From Muribaculaceae bacterium (GTDB lineage Bacteria; Bacteroidota; Bacteroidia; Bacteroidales; Muribaculaceae), in the NCBI GenBank assembly GCA_017559355.1, contig JAFYSL010000089.1, forward strand, positions 1-64,000: a stretch of 64,000 nt of DNA, written 5' to 3'. Position numbers and translations under genes: made by a program. A model generated the notes under the pieces. It was given only the letters and a program-made list of their open reading frames with translations. It searched no databases and had not been told where the DNA came from. Shown here in pieces: positions 18,453 to 26,455 of the stretch; position 1 is the first letter of the stretch, and every line of letters begins with the position of its first letter.

Positions 18453-18724
18453 AATTAAAACCTATTGCGTTAAACTATCATTTTATTTGGTTTTCTTTCT
18501 CATTTGACAAGAAACCCTCTTTTTTGTTTAACATCATACAAATCTTTTTGTTGATTTTCACTATATTTTAGTCCAAAATCAACAAGACATAACTTGCGAG
18601 TGTAAAGTTAATTAAAAAACTGAGAATTCACATAATTTAGCAGGCACTTATTATAAACAATTAACACTGATTTTTGATATTATCAAAAAGATTTGCCCTC
18701 TCTCAAAGTTTTACATCTCGATTC
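18453..18724. other. Intergenic region with two inverted repeats
   Basis: Separates the minus-strand trio from rarA. It holds a perfect 11-bp inverted repeat TTGTTGATTTT (18548-18558) / AAAATCAACAA (18575-18585) and a palindrome TTTTTGATA-T-TATCAAAAA (18671-18689). No convincing -7 box for the trio was found; TAACTTTA on the minus strand near 18604-18611 is the nearest. Confidence 0.45.
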
Positions 18725-18755
18725 TTGTAAAATTAAGGCATTCTATTTAATTTTG
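18725..18755 (+). promoter_or_regulatory. rarA promoter
   Basis: -33 TTG at 18725-18727 and -7 TAATTTTG at 18748-18755, spacer 20 bp. The transcript should start near 18762, so translation starts at 18774 and not at the in-frame ATG at 18693. Confidence 0.6.
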
Positions 18756-18773
18756 TATACTCGATTTATTTTT

Positions 18774-20045
18774 ATGAACGCACCACTTGCCGAGCGCCTA
18801 CGTCCACGATCGCTCGATGATTACATAGGACAAAATCACCTTGTTGGGAAGGATTGCATATTGCGCCGAATGATTGACTCGGGCAATGTATCGTCGTTCA
18901 TTCTTTGGGGCCCTCCTGGTGTTGGAAAAACCACACTTGCTCGTATTATTGCCAACACTACCAAATCACCATTCTACACATTGAGTGCAGTTCATTCGGG
19001 AGTGAAGGAGGTGCGCGATGTGCTTGAGCAATGCAAAGCCGATGCTCGAAGCATGTTTTCGCAAGGTCGCCCTATCTTGTTTATTGACGAAATTCATCGT
19101 TTCAACAAATCTCAGCAAGACAGCCTATTAGGTGCCGTTGAAAGTGGCATTGTTACTCTTATTGGTGCCACAACCGAAAACCCTTCTTTTGAAGTAATTC
19201 GCCCCCTACTCTCACGCGCTCAAGTGTATACACTTAAACCTCTTGAGGCTCCCGAATTACAACAACTACTTAATCGAGCTTTGACTACGGATGAAATTCT
19301 CATAAAGCGCAATGTAAAAGTAGAGAGCACCGATGCTTTATTCCGTTTTTCGGGAGGAGATGCTCGTAAATTGCTCAACATTCTTGATCTTCTTGAAAAG
19401 TCAACAGGCGAAAACGAGGAGATGCTTATAAATGACCAACTTGTTACCGAACGATTACAAGAAAACCCAGCAGCATACGACAAAAATGGCGAAATGCACT
19501 ACGACATTATCTCTGCATTTATTAAAAGTGTGCGTGGTAGCGACCCAAATGCAGCGATTTATTGGCTCGCTCGTATGATTGCAGGTGGAGAAGATCCCGA
19601 ATTTATCGCTCGTCGTTTGGTAATTCTTGCATCGGAAGACATCGGTCTTGCCAACCCTAACGCCCTACTCCTCGCCAATGCTACATTTGATACAATCCAC
19701 AAAATTGGTTGGCCCGAAGGTCGCATTCCTCTTGCTGAATGCACCATATATCTTGCCACATCGGCTAAAAGCAATTCTGCTTATATGGCTATAAATAAAG
19801 CGTTAGACCTTGTTGAACAAACAGGTAATCTTCCTGTGCCATTACATCTTCGCAACGCACCTACCAAACTCATGAAAGATATGGGATATGGCAAAGATTA
19901 TAAATATTCCCACAACTATCCTGGCAACTTTGTGCAACAACAATTCATGCCCGAGGAAATCGATGGCACAACCCTATGGAATGCTTGCGACAACCCTTCT
20001 GAAACTAAAATGAAAGCCCTCCACGACCAACGCTGGAAGAAATAA
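18774..20045 (+). CDS. rarA: Replication-associated recombination protein RarA (MgsA)
   Basis: 423 residues. AAA+ clamp-loader-like ATPase that acts at stalled forks. Walker A GPPGVGKT at residues 46-53, Walker B LFIDEIHRF (D105, E106), sensor region GATTENPSFEV, then the C-terminal tetramerisation domain ending with the family-typical KYSHNYPGNFVQQQFMPEE. Start chosen at MNAPLAERLRP because it matches the usual N-terminus and follows the promoter. Confidence 0.95.
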   Translation: MNAPLAERLRPRSLDDYIGQNHLVGKDCILRRMIDSGNVSSFILWGPPGVGKTTLARIIANTTKSPFYTLSAVHSGVKEVRDVLEQCKADARSMFSQGRPILFIDEIHRFNKSQQDSLLGAVESGIVTLIGATTENPSFEVIRPLLSRAQVYTLKPLEAPELQQLLNRALTTDEILIKRNVKVESTDALFRFSGGDARKLLNILDLLEKSTGENEEMLINDQLVTERLQENPAAYDKNGEMHYDIISAFIKSVRGSDPNAAIYWLARMIAGGEDPEFIARRLVILASEDIGLANPNALLLANATFDTIHKIGWPEGRIPLAECTIYLATSAKSNSAYMAINKALDLVEQTGNLPVPLHLRNAPTKLMKDMGYGKDYKYSHNYPGNFVQQQFMPEEIDGTTLWNACDNPSETKMKALHDQRWKK

Positions 20046-20207
20046 ATTCGTCAAACACAAACGGCAACGGGCTATCATCATTTTATTACCATACTTTTCT
20101 AACAGAAAAAATATTACGCTATAGGTGTCACAAATTTCAAATTCACTCGTCTTACTTACAAAACCGGTTGAATTTTCAAATTTACAAATCATTTAATATC
20201 ACTAACA

Positions 20208-20702
20208 ATGTTGAATAAATTTTTTATACTGACTTTTATAGCAATTTCTTATAACATTTCTGCTTATGCGATAAGCATTGACGAATTTATTGCCAAATGT
20301 GACTCCATATTAGAATCACCTGCAATAAAACTTTCAGGAGATTCAGTGCCAGAACTCAAAAAGGAAAAAGTTGAGAAATTAATGCTTTACAAAGCAGATA
20401 GCATATCTAACGAAACTAAAAATGCTATCACAATGGCACTAAATTCTATTTCCCAAACCGATGATATGCTTGTCGTAAAATATAGTAATATTGATGATGG
20501 TGATGCTCATGTGTATATACAACCTAATGACGACAATCTTAAACTATTTGTTGCTCACATATCCGACGAACATTGCTATGTAGTATATCTCATTGGCGAC
20601 ATTGAACTATTAAATAAAGAAAATCTAATTAACATCAACGGCAAAGATGTCATAAAAGATGCATTAAAAGATAAGGAACTAAATCAAGAACTAACAGAAT
20701 AG
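20208..20702 (+). CDS. Secreted DUF4252-like protein, upstream of the ECF sigma gene
   Basis: 164 residues. Signal peptide (to about residue 20, ISAYA), then a small domain with a hydrophobic strand pattern (HCYVVYLIGDIELL) and GKDVIKDALKD near the end. It is similar in size and style to DUF4252 proteins, which in Bacteroidota often sit beside ECF sigma genes, but the match is weaker than for the gene at 21905. Its stop abuts the sigma-factor ATG at 20703, so they are cotranscribed. Confidence 0.7.
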   Translation: MLNKFFILTFIAISYNISAYAISIDEFIAKCDSILESPAIKLSGDSVPELKKEKVEKLMLYKADSISNETKNAITMALNSISQTDDMLVVKYSNIDDGDAHVYIQPNDDNLKLFVAHISDEHCYVVYLIGDIELLNKENLININGKDVIKDALKDKELNQELTE

Positions 20703-21164
20703 ATGGATTCAAGTGCGTTTAAGCACCTCCTTCTACCTCACTACCAGCGAATGTATTCTATTGCAATAACAATACTTCGCAATAGCGATGATGCAAGTGA
20801 TGCAGTACAGGAGGCTTTTACCCGATTATGGGAACGACGCGACGAACTACCGAACATTGACAACCCAGAGGCCTTTTGCGTTACCACAGTAAAACGCATT
20901 TGCATCGACCGACTAAGACGTAACACTTTACCTATTAATGAGGTCACCGAGGACACACTCCTAATCGCAGATGATTGCAACGAACAAGCTGACAATCGAG
21001 AATCTCTTCAGTTAGTAACTTTACTAATGAATAAACTTCCCGAACAGCAACGGCAAGTGTTAACGCTTCGCGTATTCAATGAATATTCTCTTGATGAAAT
21101 CGAATCGATAACAGGGCTAACGGGAGTAAATGTGAGGACTCTACTTAGTAGAGCTCGTCGCTGA
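20703..21164 (+). CDS. ECF RNA polymerase sigma factor, C-terminus ended early by an in-frame TGA
   Basis: 153 residues. Sigma2 region about 10-75 (AITILRNSDDASDAVQEAFTRLW) and sigma4 about 95-153 (LPEQQRQVLTLRVFNEYSLDEIESITGLTGVNVRTLLSRARR). Translation stops at TGA (21162-21164), but the same frame continues with MRELFNNSIN and a TAA at 21195-21197, which looks like the usual charged tail of this family after RAR. A CGA-to-TGA change would explain it. The shortened protein keeps the DNA-recognition helix and may still work. Followed 48 bp later by its probable anti-sigma gene. Confidence 0.88.
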   Translation: MDSSAFKHLLLPHYQRMYSIAITILRNSDDASDAVQEAFTRLWERRDELPNIDNPEAFCVTTVKRICIDRLRRNTLPINEVTEDTLLIADDCNEQADNRESLQLVTLLMNKLPEQQRQVLTLRVFNEYSLDEIESITGLTGVNVRTLLSRARR

Positions 21165-21212
21165 ATGAGAGAATTATTTAACAATAGTATTAATTAAAAA
21201 GTCTTTACAACA

Positions 21213-21905
21213 ATGAATAATAAATATGACATCAATCAAATAAAGAGCTTGCTCGAAGCCTACTATGATGGAACAACCTCCATCGAACAAGAAAAGTTGT
21301 TGTGCGACTTTTTCGCTTCAGCGACAGAAATCCCCAAAGAATTTGAAACCGACCGACAGCTATTTAACTCGCTTCAAGCTGCTTGCAACTGCGATTTAAG
21401 CATACCCGTTAATCTTGAAAGTCAAATAATCTCACACATTGACAATCTTGAAAAAGTCGAGCAAATTAATCGTCGAAAATGGATTATGCCATTTACATAT
21501 ATTTCAGCTACCGCCTGTGTTATTCTCCTTTTTACTATTGGTCTAAAAATATTTAAGCCCAATAATAATCAAATTAATCAAGAGATAATATTAGTTTCTG
21601 ATGCAAAAAATTTAGATTCTATTGATAGCGAAAGTAATTCAAATCAAAAACTGAAGGTTACTGTACCTACTAAAGTTGAAACAACTATAGCTCCCAAAAT
21701 AGAAAAAAACAGGAAAAGAACTAAACGACAACACATTGTTAAGCAGAACGACCTCAATTATGTAAGCGACGAACAACTCGCCTACGAAAACACCGAAAGA
21801 GCGTTAATGCTACTCTCTGAAAAGCTTAAAATTGCTCAAGAAGGGGTAAAACAAACAGAAAATACAATTCACGAAGTTAACAACACTATAACTAATATAA
21901 TATAA
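21213..21905 (+). CDS. Probable membrane anti-sigma factor
   Basis: 230 residues. The N-terminal 85 residues resemble the cytosolic domain of Bacteroidota anti-sigma proteins (LLEAYYDGTTSIEQEKLLCDFF), one transmembrane helix spans about 91-113, and the outer part is basic then helical, ending in a likely coiled coil (ENTERALMLLSEKLKIAQEG). Position directly after the ECF gene supports the role. Its stop overlaps the next ATG by one base. Confidence 0.75.
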   Translation: MNNKYDINQIKSLLEAYYDGTTSIEQEKLLCDFFASATEIPKEFETDRQLFNSLQAACNCDLSIPVNLESQIISHIDNLEKVEQINRRKWIMPFTYISATACVILLFTIGLKIFKPNNNQINQEIILVSDAKNLDSIDSESNSNQKLKVTVPTKVETTIAPKIEKNRKRTKRQHIVKQNDLNYVSDEQLAYENTERALMLLSEKLKIAQEGVKQTENTIHEVNNTITNII

Positions 21906-22519
21906 TGAAAACGATTAAATATTTATTCATAGCCATTGCTATAATCTTCTCGACAAATCCCATAAAAAGTCAAGATACAATTTATATTGACTGGAAAGAA
22001 TTTGAAAAATATGGGTTAAACTCATTGAACAAACTCCAATTTGATTCCCTTCAGATGATAGATTTAGAGCAATACAATGAATTAGCCTCAAGATTACAAG
22101 AATTTTCAATTGCAGAAAAATTTCCACCCTCATTCGAAGCGATATCTAACTATAAAGGCGTAACAAGTGTTTATATTTCAAGTGCAATGTTGAAAAATTT
22201 TGGCACAGGCATGATTGGCAACCCTGGAATTAGAACTATTGCTGACAACCTCAATTCAATTGAAATTATAGAATGTGAAAATAAAAAATTCTTATACACA
22301 ATAAGAAATTATGTAAAAAAAATTGCAGACTCTTATAATCTTGAAACACTTGCTCGTATAAATGAAAAAGGGGAAAAAGTTTCAATATATGGATATTCAA
22401 CTGATGGGAAAATAACATACCTATTAATGAGTGTAGATGATGATAAAATCACTATAATATCAATGAGTGGAGACATTCCTCTTGACAAAGTAGGCGAATT
22501 AATTAACTCTAAAAAATAA
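21905..22519 (+). CDS. DUF4252 domain protein, secreted
   Basis: 204 residues. Signal peptide (MKTIKYLFIAIAIIFSTNPIKS). The DUF4252 pattern is clear: GVTSVYISSAMLKNF, then IRTIADNLNSIEIIEC and a C-terminal VDDDKITIISMSGDIPLDKV. Function of the family is unknown; the linkage with an ECF sigma/anti-sigma pair suggests an envelope stress response. TAATG overlap with the anti-sigma gene. Confidence 0.82.
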   Translation: MKTIKYLFIAIAIIFSTNPIKSQDTIYIDWKEFEKYGLNSLNKLQFDSLQMIDLEQYNELASRLQEFSIAEKFPPSFEAISNYKGVTSVYISSAMLKNFGTGMIGNPGIRTIADNLNSIEIIECENKKFLYTIRNYVKKIADSYNLETLARINEKGEKVSIYGYSTDGKITYLLMSVDDDKITIISMSGDIPLDKVGELINSKK

Positions 22520-22541
22520 TCATAATATTAACAACAATTTG

Positions 22542-22586
22542 AAGCGCTCGATTGCAGATTTTTTCCACAATCAGGTGCTTTTTCTT
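22542..22586 (+). terminator. Terminator of the sigma-factor operon
   Basis: Thirteen-position stem from AAGCGCTCGATTG (22542-22554) with CAATCAGGTGCTT (22568-22580), two G-T pairs and one mismatch, followed by a T-run. Confidence 0.75.
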
Positions 22587-22618
22587 TCATAAAGTTAGTT
22601 TATGCCATATAAAATTAT

Positions 22619-22626
22619 TAAATTTG
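22619..22626 (+). promoter_or_regulatory. -7 box for serC-serA
   Basis: TAAATTTG matches TAnnTTTG, 34 bp before the serC ATG. No clear -33 element. Confidence 0.5.
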
Positions 22627-22660
22627 CCACCATAAACTAACATTAACAATAAATTTGAAA

Positions 22661-23728
22661 ATGAAGAAGCACAATTTTTATGCTGGTCCATCTATTCTTA
22701 GCGAATATACCATTAAGAATACTGCTGACGCAATCTTAAACTTTGCCGATACTGGTTTGTCTCTCCTTGAAGTTTCACACCGTAGCAAAGAATTTACTGC
22801 TGTTATCGAAGAAGCAGCACAAATGATTAAAGAATTACTCGAAATCCCCGAAGGCTATCATGTTCTTTTCCTTGGTGGTGGCGCAAGCATGCAATTCTGC
22901 ATGGTGCCTTTCAACATCTTGAACAAGAAAGCCGCATATCTCGAAACTGGCACATGGGCTGTTAACGCAATCAAAGAAGCAAAACTTTTTGGCGACGTTG
23001 ATGTAGTTGCATCATCTAAAGACGCTAACTTCTCATACATTCCAAAAGATTTCGTTATCCCTGCCGACGCTGACTATTTCCACTTCACTACCAACAACAC
23101 AATCTTCGGTACCGAAGTGCGCAAAGATATCGACTCTCCAGTTCCTTTGGTAGCCGACATGTCGAGCGACATCTTCTCTCGTCCTGTTGATGTGTCAAAA
23201 TACGACATCATCTATGCAGGTGCACAAAAGAACCTCGCTCCTTCAGGTGTTACTATCGCGATTGTTAAAGAAAGTGCTCTTGGCAAAGTAGAACGTGCAA
23301 TTCCTACAATGCTCGACTATCGCACTCACATCAAAAAAGGCTCAATGTTTAACACTCCTCCAGTGTTGCCTATCTACTCAGCATTGCAAACTCTTAAATA
23401 TTATAAGAGCCTCGGTGGCTTGAAAGAAATCGAAAAGATGGACGTAGCAAAAGCTACAAAACTTTACGATGCTATCGATTCAAGCAAAATGTTCCAAGGT
23501 ACAGCTGCTGTTGAAGACCGCTCAATCATGAACGTATGTTTCGTAATAAAACCTGAATATGCTGAACTCGAAAAAGAATTTGTTGATTTCGCATCATCAA
23601 AAGGCATGGTTGGTATCAAAGGACACCGTTCGGTTGGTGGTTTCCGCGCATCAATCTACAACGCACTCCCAATGGAAAGCGTGGATGCTCTCGTAGCAGC
23701 AATGAAAGAATTTGAAGCAAAACACTAA
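22661..23728 (+). CDS. serC: Phosphoserine aminotransferase
   Basis: 355 residues, class V aminotransferase using PLP. Converts 3-phosphohydroxypyruvate and glutamate to phosphoserine. N-terminal [14 protein letters not shown] is typical, and the PLP lysine is K190 in [12 protein letters not shown]. Start at the ATG at 22661; an in-frame TTG two codons earlier is less likely. Upstream of serA by 11 bp in one operon. Confidence 0.97.
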   Translation: MKKHNFYAGPSILSEYTIKNTADAILNFADTGLSLLEVSHRSKEFTAVIEEAAQMIKELLEIPEGYHVLFLGGGASMQFCMVPFNILNKKAAYLETGTWAVNAIKEAKLFGDVDVVASSKDANFSYIPKDFVIPADADYFHFTTNNTIFGTEVRKDIDSPVPLVADMSSDIFSRPVDVSKYDIIYAGAQKNLAPSGVTIAIVKESALGKVERAIPTMLDYRTHIKKGSMFNTPPVLPIYSALQTLKYYKSLGGLKEIEKMDVAKATKLYDAIDSSKMFQGTAAVEDRSIMNVCFVIKPEYAELEKEFVDFASSKGMVGIKGHRSVGGFRASIYNALPMESVDALVAAMKEFEAKH

Positions 23729-23739
23729 TAAAAACCAAT

Positions 23740-24660
23740 ATGAAAGTATTAGTAGCTACCGAAAAACCATTTGCAGCAGTTGCTGTTGACGGTATTCGCA
23801 AAGTACTCGATGAAGCAGGTTACGAACTTGTTCTTCTCGAAAAATATAGCTCAAAACAAGAGTTGCTCGACGCTGTTGCCGATGCCGACGGATTGATTAT
23901 CCGTTCTGACATTGTCGACAAAGAAGTGCTCGATGCAGCAAAACAACTTAAAATCGTAGTTCGCGCTGGTGCTGGTTATGACAACATCGACCTCGAAACT
24001 TCAAAAGCTAAGGGCGTTGTAGCTCAAAACACTCCTGGTCAAAACTCAAACGCTGTTGCTGAATTGGTATTTGGTATGACTGTAATGGCAGTTCGCAACA
24101 TGTATAACGGCACATCAGGTACTGAGCTTAAAGAAAAATCAATCGGTATCCACGCATTCGGACAAGTTGGTCGCAATGTTGCTCGTATCGCGAAAGGCTT
24201 TGGCATGGGAGTTTCAGCACTCGACCCTTATTGCCCCGATGAAGTTATCACCGAAGCAGGTGTTCGCCCAGTACATTCTGTTGAAGAACTTTATAGCACA
24301 AACCAATTCGTTTCACTTCACATCCCTGCTACTGCCGAAACTAAAAAATCGGTTGGCTACGACCTCGTGAAATTGATGCCTAAAAATGGTGTACTCATCA
24401 ACACAGCTCGTAAAGAGGTGATTGACGAAGATGGTCTTGCAAAAGCAATGGAAGAACGCCCCGACATTAAATATGTTGCCGACATCAAGCCTGATTCAGC
24501 AGAAGAGTTAAAAGCTAAATTTGGTGATCGCGTATTCTTCACTCCAAAGAAAATGGGTGCGCAAACAGCCGAAGCAAACATCAACGCAGGTATCGCAGCT
24601 GCACAACAGACAGTTGCATTCCTCCGCGACGGTGTAAACCGCTTCCAAGTAAACAAATAA
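23740..24660 (+). CDS. serA: D-3-phosphoglycerate dehydrogenase, short form
   Basis: 306 residues, lacking the C-terminal ACT/regulatory domain of E. coli SerA. Oxidises 3-phosphoglycerate with NAD, the first step of serine synthesis. NAD-binding motif GIHAFGQVGRNVAR (about 131-144), catalytic arginine in LINTARKEVIDE. Where most family members carry the catalytic histidine (HIGAST), this one has KKMGAQT (K270/K271). The 3' end of the gene is duplicated at 24998-25045. Confidence 0.94.
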   Translation: MKVLVATEKPFAAVAVDGIRKVLDEAGYELVLLEKYSSKQELLDAVADADGLIIRSDIVDKEVLDAAKQLKIVVRAGAGYDNIDLETSKAKGVVAQNTPGQNSNAVAELVFGMTVMAVRNMYNGTSGTELKEKSIGIHAFGQVGRNVARIAKGFGMGVSALDPYCPDEVITEAGVRPVHSVEELYSTNQFVSLHIPATAETKKSVGYDLVKLMPKNGVLINTARKEVIDEDGLAKAMEERPDIKYVADIKPDSAEELKAKFGDRVFFTPKKMGAQTAEANINAGIAAAQQTVAFLRDGVNRFQVNK

Positions 24661-24672
24661 TAGAAATTTTAT
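24623..24672 (+). repeat. serA 3'-end repeat, copy A (inside the gene)
   Basis: The last 38 bp of serA plus 12 bp beyond. Starts TCCGCGACGG and covers the final codons; 34 of the first 36 aligned bases are identical to copy B at 24998-25045, same orientation, 375 bp away. Confidence 0.85.
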
Positions 24673-24683
24673 ACTATTATAAT

Positions 24684-24718
24684 AATAACGGCTCCCACAA
24701 TTCGCGGGAGCCGTTATT
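24684..24718 (+). terminator. Terminator after serA
   Basis: Perfect 13-bp stem AATAACGGCTCCC (24684-24696) / GGGAGCCGTTATT (24706-24718), followed by TGTTTAT. Confidence 0.88.
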
Positions 24719-24734
24719 GTTTATATACAAACTT

Positions 24735-24983
24735 TTATTTCGACTCGACATCTTTGACAATCCACATTCCTCCTTTATCTGGTCCAATCCTTTCAATTAT
24801 CCCCTCTGTCTTCAATCGTGCAAGGTGTTTTTCTATTGCCTTTGGAGTTATTCCTATTATCTTTGACAATCCCACTGCTGTTAATCTACCATCTTCAGAT
24901 AATAATGAAATTATTTTCTCCCTACTTTTAGCAGTTTTCTTCCCACTTTTTTGTATTTTCTCCCTACTTTTTTTGTATTCATT
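24735..24983 (-). pseudogene. Winged-helix C-terminal remnant of a larger regulator
   Basis: Minus-strand frame of 82 codons bounded upstream by a stop, with no in-frame ATG before the domain. It reads a basic repeat-like linker (KSREKI twice) then a winged helix: IISLLSEDGRLTAVGLSKII, TPKAIEKHLARLKTEGIIER, IGPDKGGMWIV. This matches the C-terminal end of AlbA_2/ATP-binding regulators of Bacteroidota, whose N-terminal domains are missing here. It lies between the two copies of the serA 3' end, so it is probably what is left of an insertion. Confidence 0.65.
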
Positions 24984-24997
24984 TTATAAATAACAAA

Positions 24998-25045
24998 TCC
25001 GCGACGGCGTAAACCGCTTCCTAGTAAACAAATTCTAGAATTTAT
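24998..25045 (+). repeat. serA 3'-end repeat, copy B (displaced, noncoding)
   Basis: Degenerate second copy of the serA 3' end (TCCGCGACGGCGTAAACC and on), with two substitutions in the first 36 bp then small changes. It is not attached to any gene. Read as a possible attR-like scar of an element that inserted at the serA 3' end, or as a local duplication. Confidence 0.8.
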
Positions 25046-25100
25046 CACAACCTATTTACCCCCCGGTGCAAACAAGCATCGAGGATGTTTTTTCATACTT

Positions 25101-25679
25101 TTATTTCGTGTTATTGAAAATTGCGCCTATCATTGCCACTCCGCCGAAGTTAAGGGATTGGAGGTAGGGGATTTTATCAAAAGTTACACCTCCCAAGGCG
25201 ATGATTTTATCGTTGATAATACCCTTGAGTGATGCTTTTTGTAGTGTTTCGTGGGTAAAGGATGATTCATATCCTGGCTTGGATATACTATCAAATATAG
25301 GACTTAGGAATAAGTAGTCGTACTCATTCTTGTATATCTCAATTTCTTCAAAAGAATGGCATGAACGAGTTTTAAATCCATTGTAACTTTCGGGTAATCT
25401 TGTAATATTTTTATTTACATGAATCCCTTTCAATGAATATTCATCATATAACATGGGAAAGTCGTGAATAATGATTCTACGTCGCTGGGCTGGCGTTAGG
25501 GCTGATAAAATCTTGCGTAAATAGTTGATTACATCAGTGCCGTCAAATTTAGACTGAAGTTTGCGAAGATGCACAATGTCGATACCTTTTTCAAGCAATT
25601 GCGGAATAACTACCACCTCATTTTCTATCGCATGAGGTGGAGTTATTGCAATAAGTTTCATGTTGAGCGGTGTATTCAC
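25101..25679 (-). CDS. Thiamine phosphate synthase-like protein (TenI/ThiE family)
   Basis: 192 residues, TIM barrel of the ThiE/TenI family. Motifs are present but weaker than in the other copy: IVHLRKLQS, IIIHDFP, GIHVNKN, LSPIFDSISKPGY and IIALGGVT. The second family member, at 26452, is the better ThiE, so this may be a TenI-type thiazole tautomerase or a helper enzyme. Last gene of the thi operon, 2 bp after THI4. Confidence 0.78.
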   Translation of the reverse strand: MNTPLNMKLIAITPPHAIENEVVVIPQLLEKGIDIVHLRKLQSKFDGTDVINYLRKILSALTPAQRRRIIIHDFPMLYDEYSLKGIHVNKNITRLPESYNGFKTRSCHSFEEIEIYKNEYDYLFLSPIFDSISKPGYESSFTHETLQKASLKGIINDKIIALGGVTFDKIPYLQSLNFGGVAMIGAIFNNTK

Positions 25680-25681
25680 TA

Positions 25682-26455
25682 TTATCCTTTGAGGCGATTG
25701 ATGATAAGTTCAGCAACTTTTTTCCCCGAAAGGAGCATACCTCCGAAAATTGGCCCCATGCGAGGTGTGCCACTTACTGCAGAAGCAGCCATACCACACA
25801 CATATAGTCCGGGATAAATCTCTTTAGTGCCATTCACCACCTCTTCTTCTCCTGCAATTACATCTAACGAGCGTTCGCCAATCACCTCGCCTGTATCAGT
25901 CGCCAAGCGAATACCGTTTTTACGAGCCACAGTGCGACACATTTCGCTATCATGCCCAGTGCCGTCAATCACACATTTTGCCATAATATTTAGTGGGTCA
26001 ACATGCATGCCTTCTCTTAAGACAGGAGTCCAATTCACTACTACCCCACTCACAACATCATTTTTGAAAATAACATCTTCAACTGAGTAACAGTTAAAAA
26101 TAGTAGCTCCAGCGTGAACAGCTTTATATAGTAATGCCGATGTGCTTTCTACCGAATCCATTACATATAGGTTGTCATCGTATTTCTCATAGTTAATATC
26201 GAAATCTTTGATGATATGCATGGCTTCTTCTTGCACCACGATTTGATTGAACATCATGGCTCCTCCCCACATGCCACCTCCAGGAGAAAGTTTACGGTCA
26301 AATTGAGCTACCTTTAATCCAGTTTTGGCAAGGTAATAGGCAGCAACAATACCCGATGGGCCTCCACCAACTATGGCTACATCTAAATCTAAATTTCGTT
26401 CTAACTTGTTGAAATAAGTGCTAATAATGCCTTTTGAAACGTTTCTTTCAATCAT
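25682..26455 (-). CDS. THI4-type thiazole synthase, sulfide-dependent form
   Basis: 257 residues. FAD/NAD-binding fold with GGGPSGIVAAYYLA (about 30-43), then GGGMWGGAMMFN, and a C-terminal GTPRMGPIFGGMLLSG. Makes ADP-thiazole from NAD, glycine and sulfide. Yeast THI4 donates sulfur from its own cysteine; in archaeal and some bacterial forms that position is histidine and the enzyme uses free sulfide catalytically. Here the site reads GMHVDPLN with H151, so a multi-turnover, sulfide-using enzyme is expected. Overlaps thiE by 4 bp. No thiG, thiH or thiS in the window. Confidence 0.92.
   Translation of the reverse strand: MIERNVSKGIISTYFNKLERNLDLDVAIVGGGPSGIVAAYYLAKTGLKVAQFDRKLSPGGGMWGGAMMFNQIVVQEEAMHIIKDFDINYEKYDDNLYVMDSVESTSALLYKAVHAGATIFNCYSVEDVIFKNDVVSGVVVNWTPVLREGMHVDPLNIMAKCVIDGTGHDSEMCRTVARKNGIRLATDTGEVIGERSLDVIAGEEEVVNGTKEIYPGLYVCGMAASAVSGTPRMGPIFGGMLLSGKKVAELIINRLKG

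Noticed and set aside
24754..24993. Hydrophobic 79-codon plus-strand frame
   Set aside because: It is the complement of the winged-helix remnant, which makes far better protein sense.
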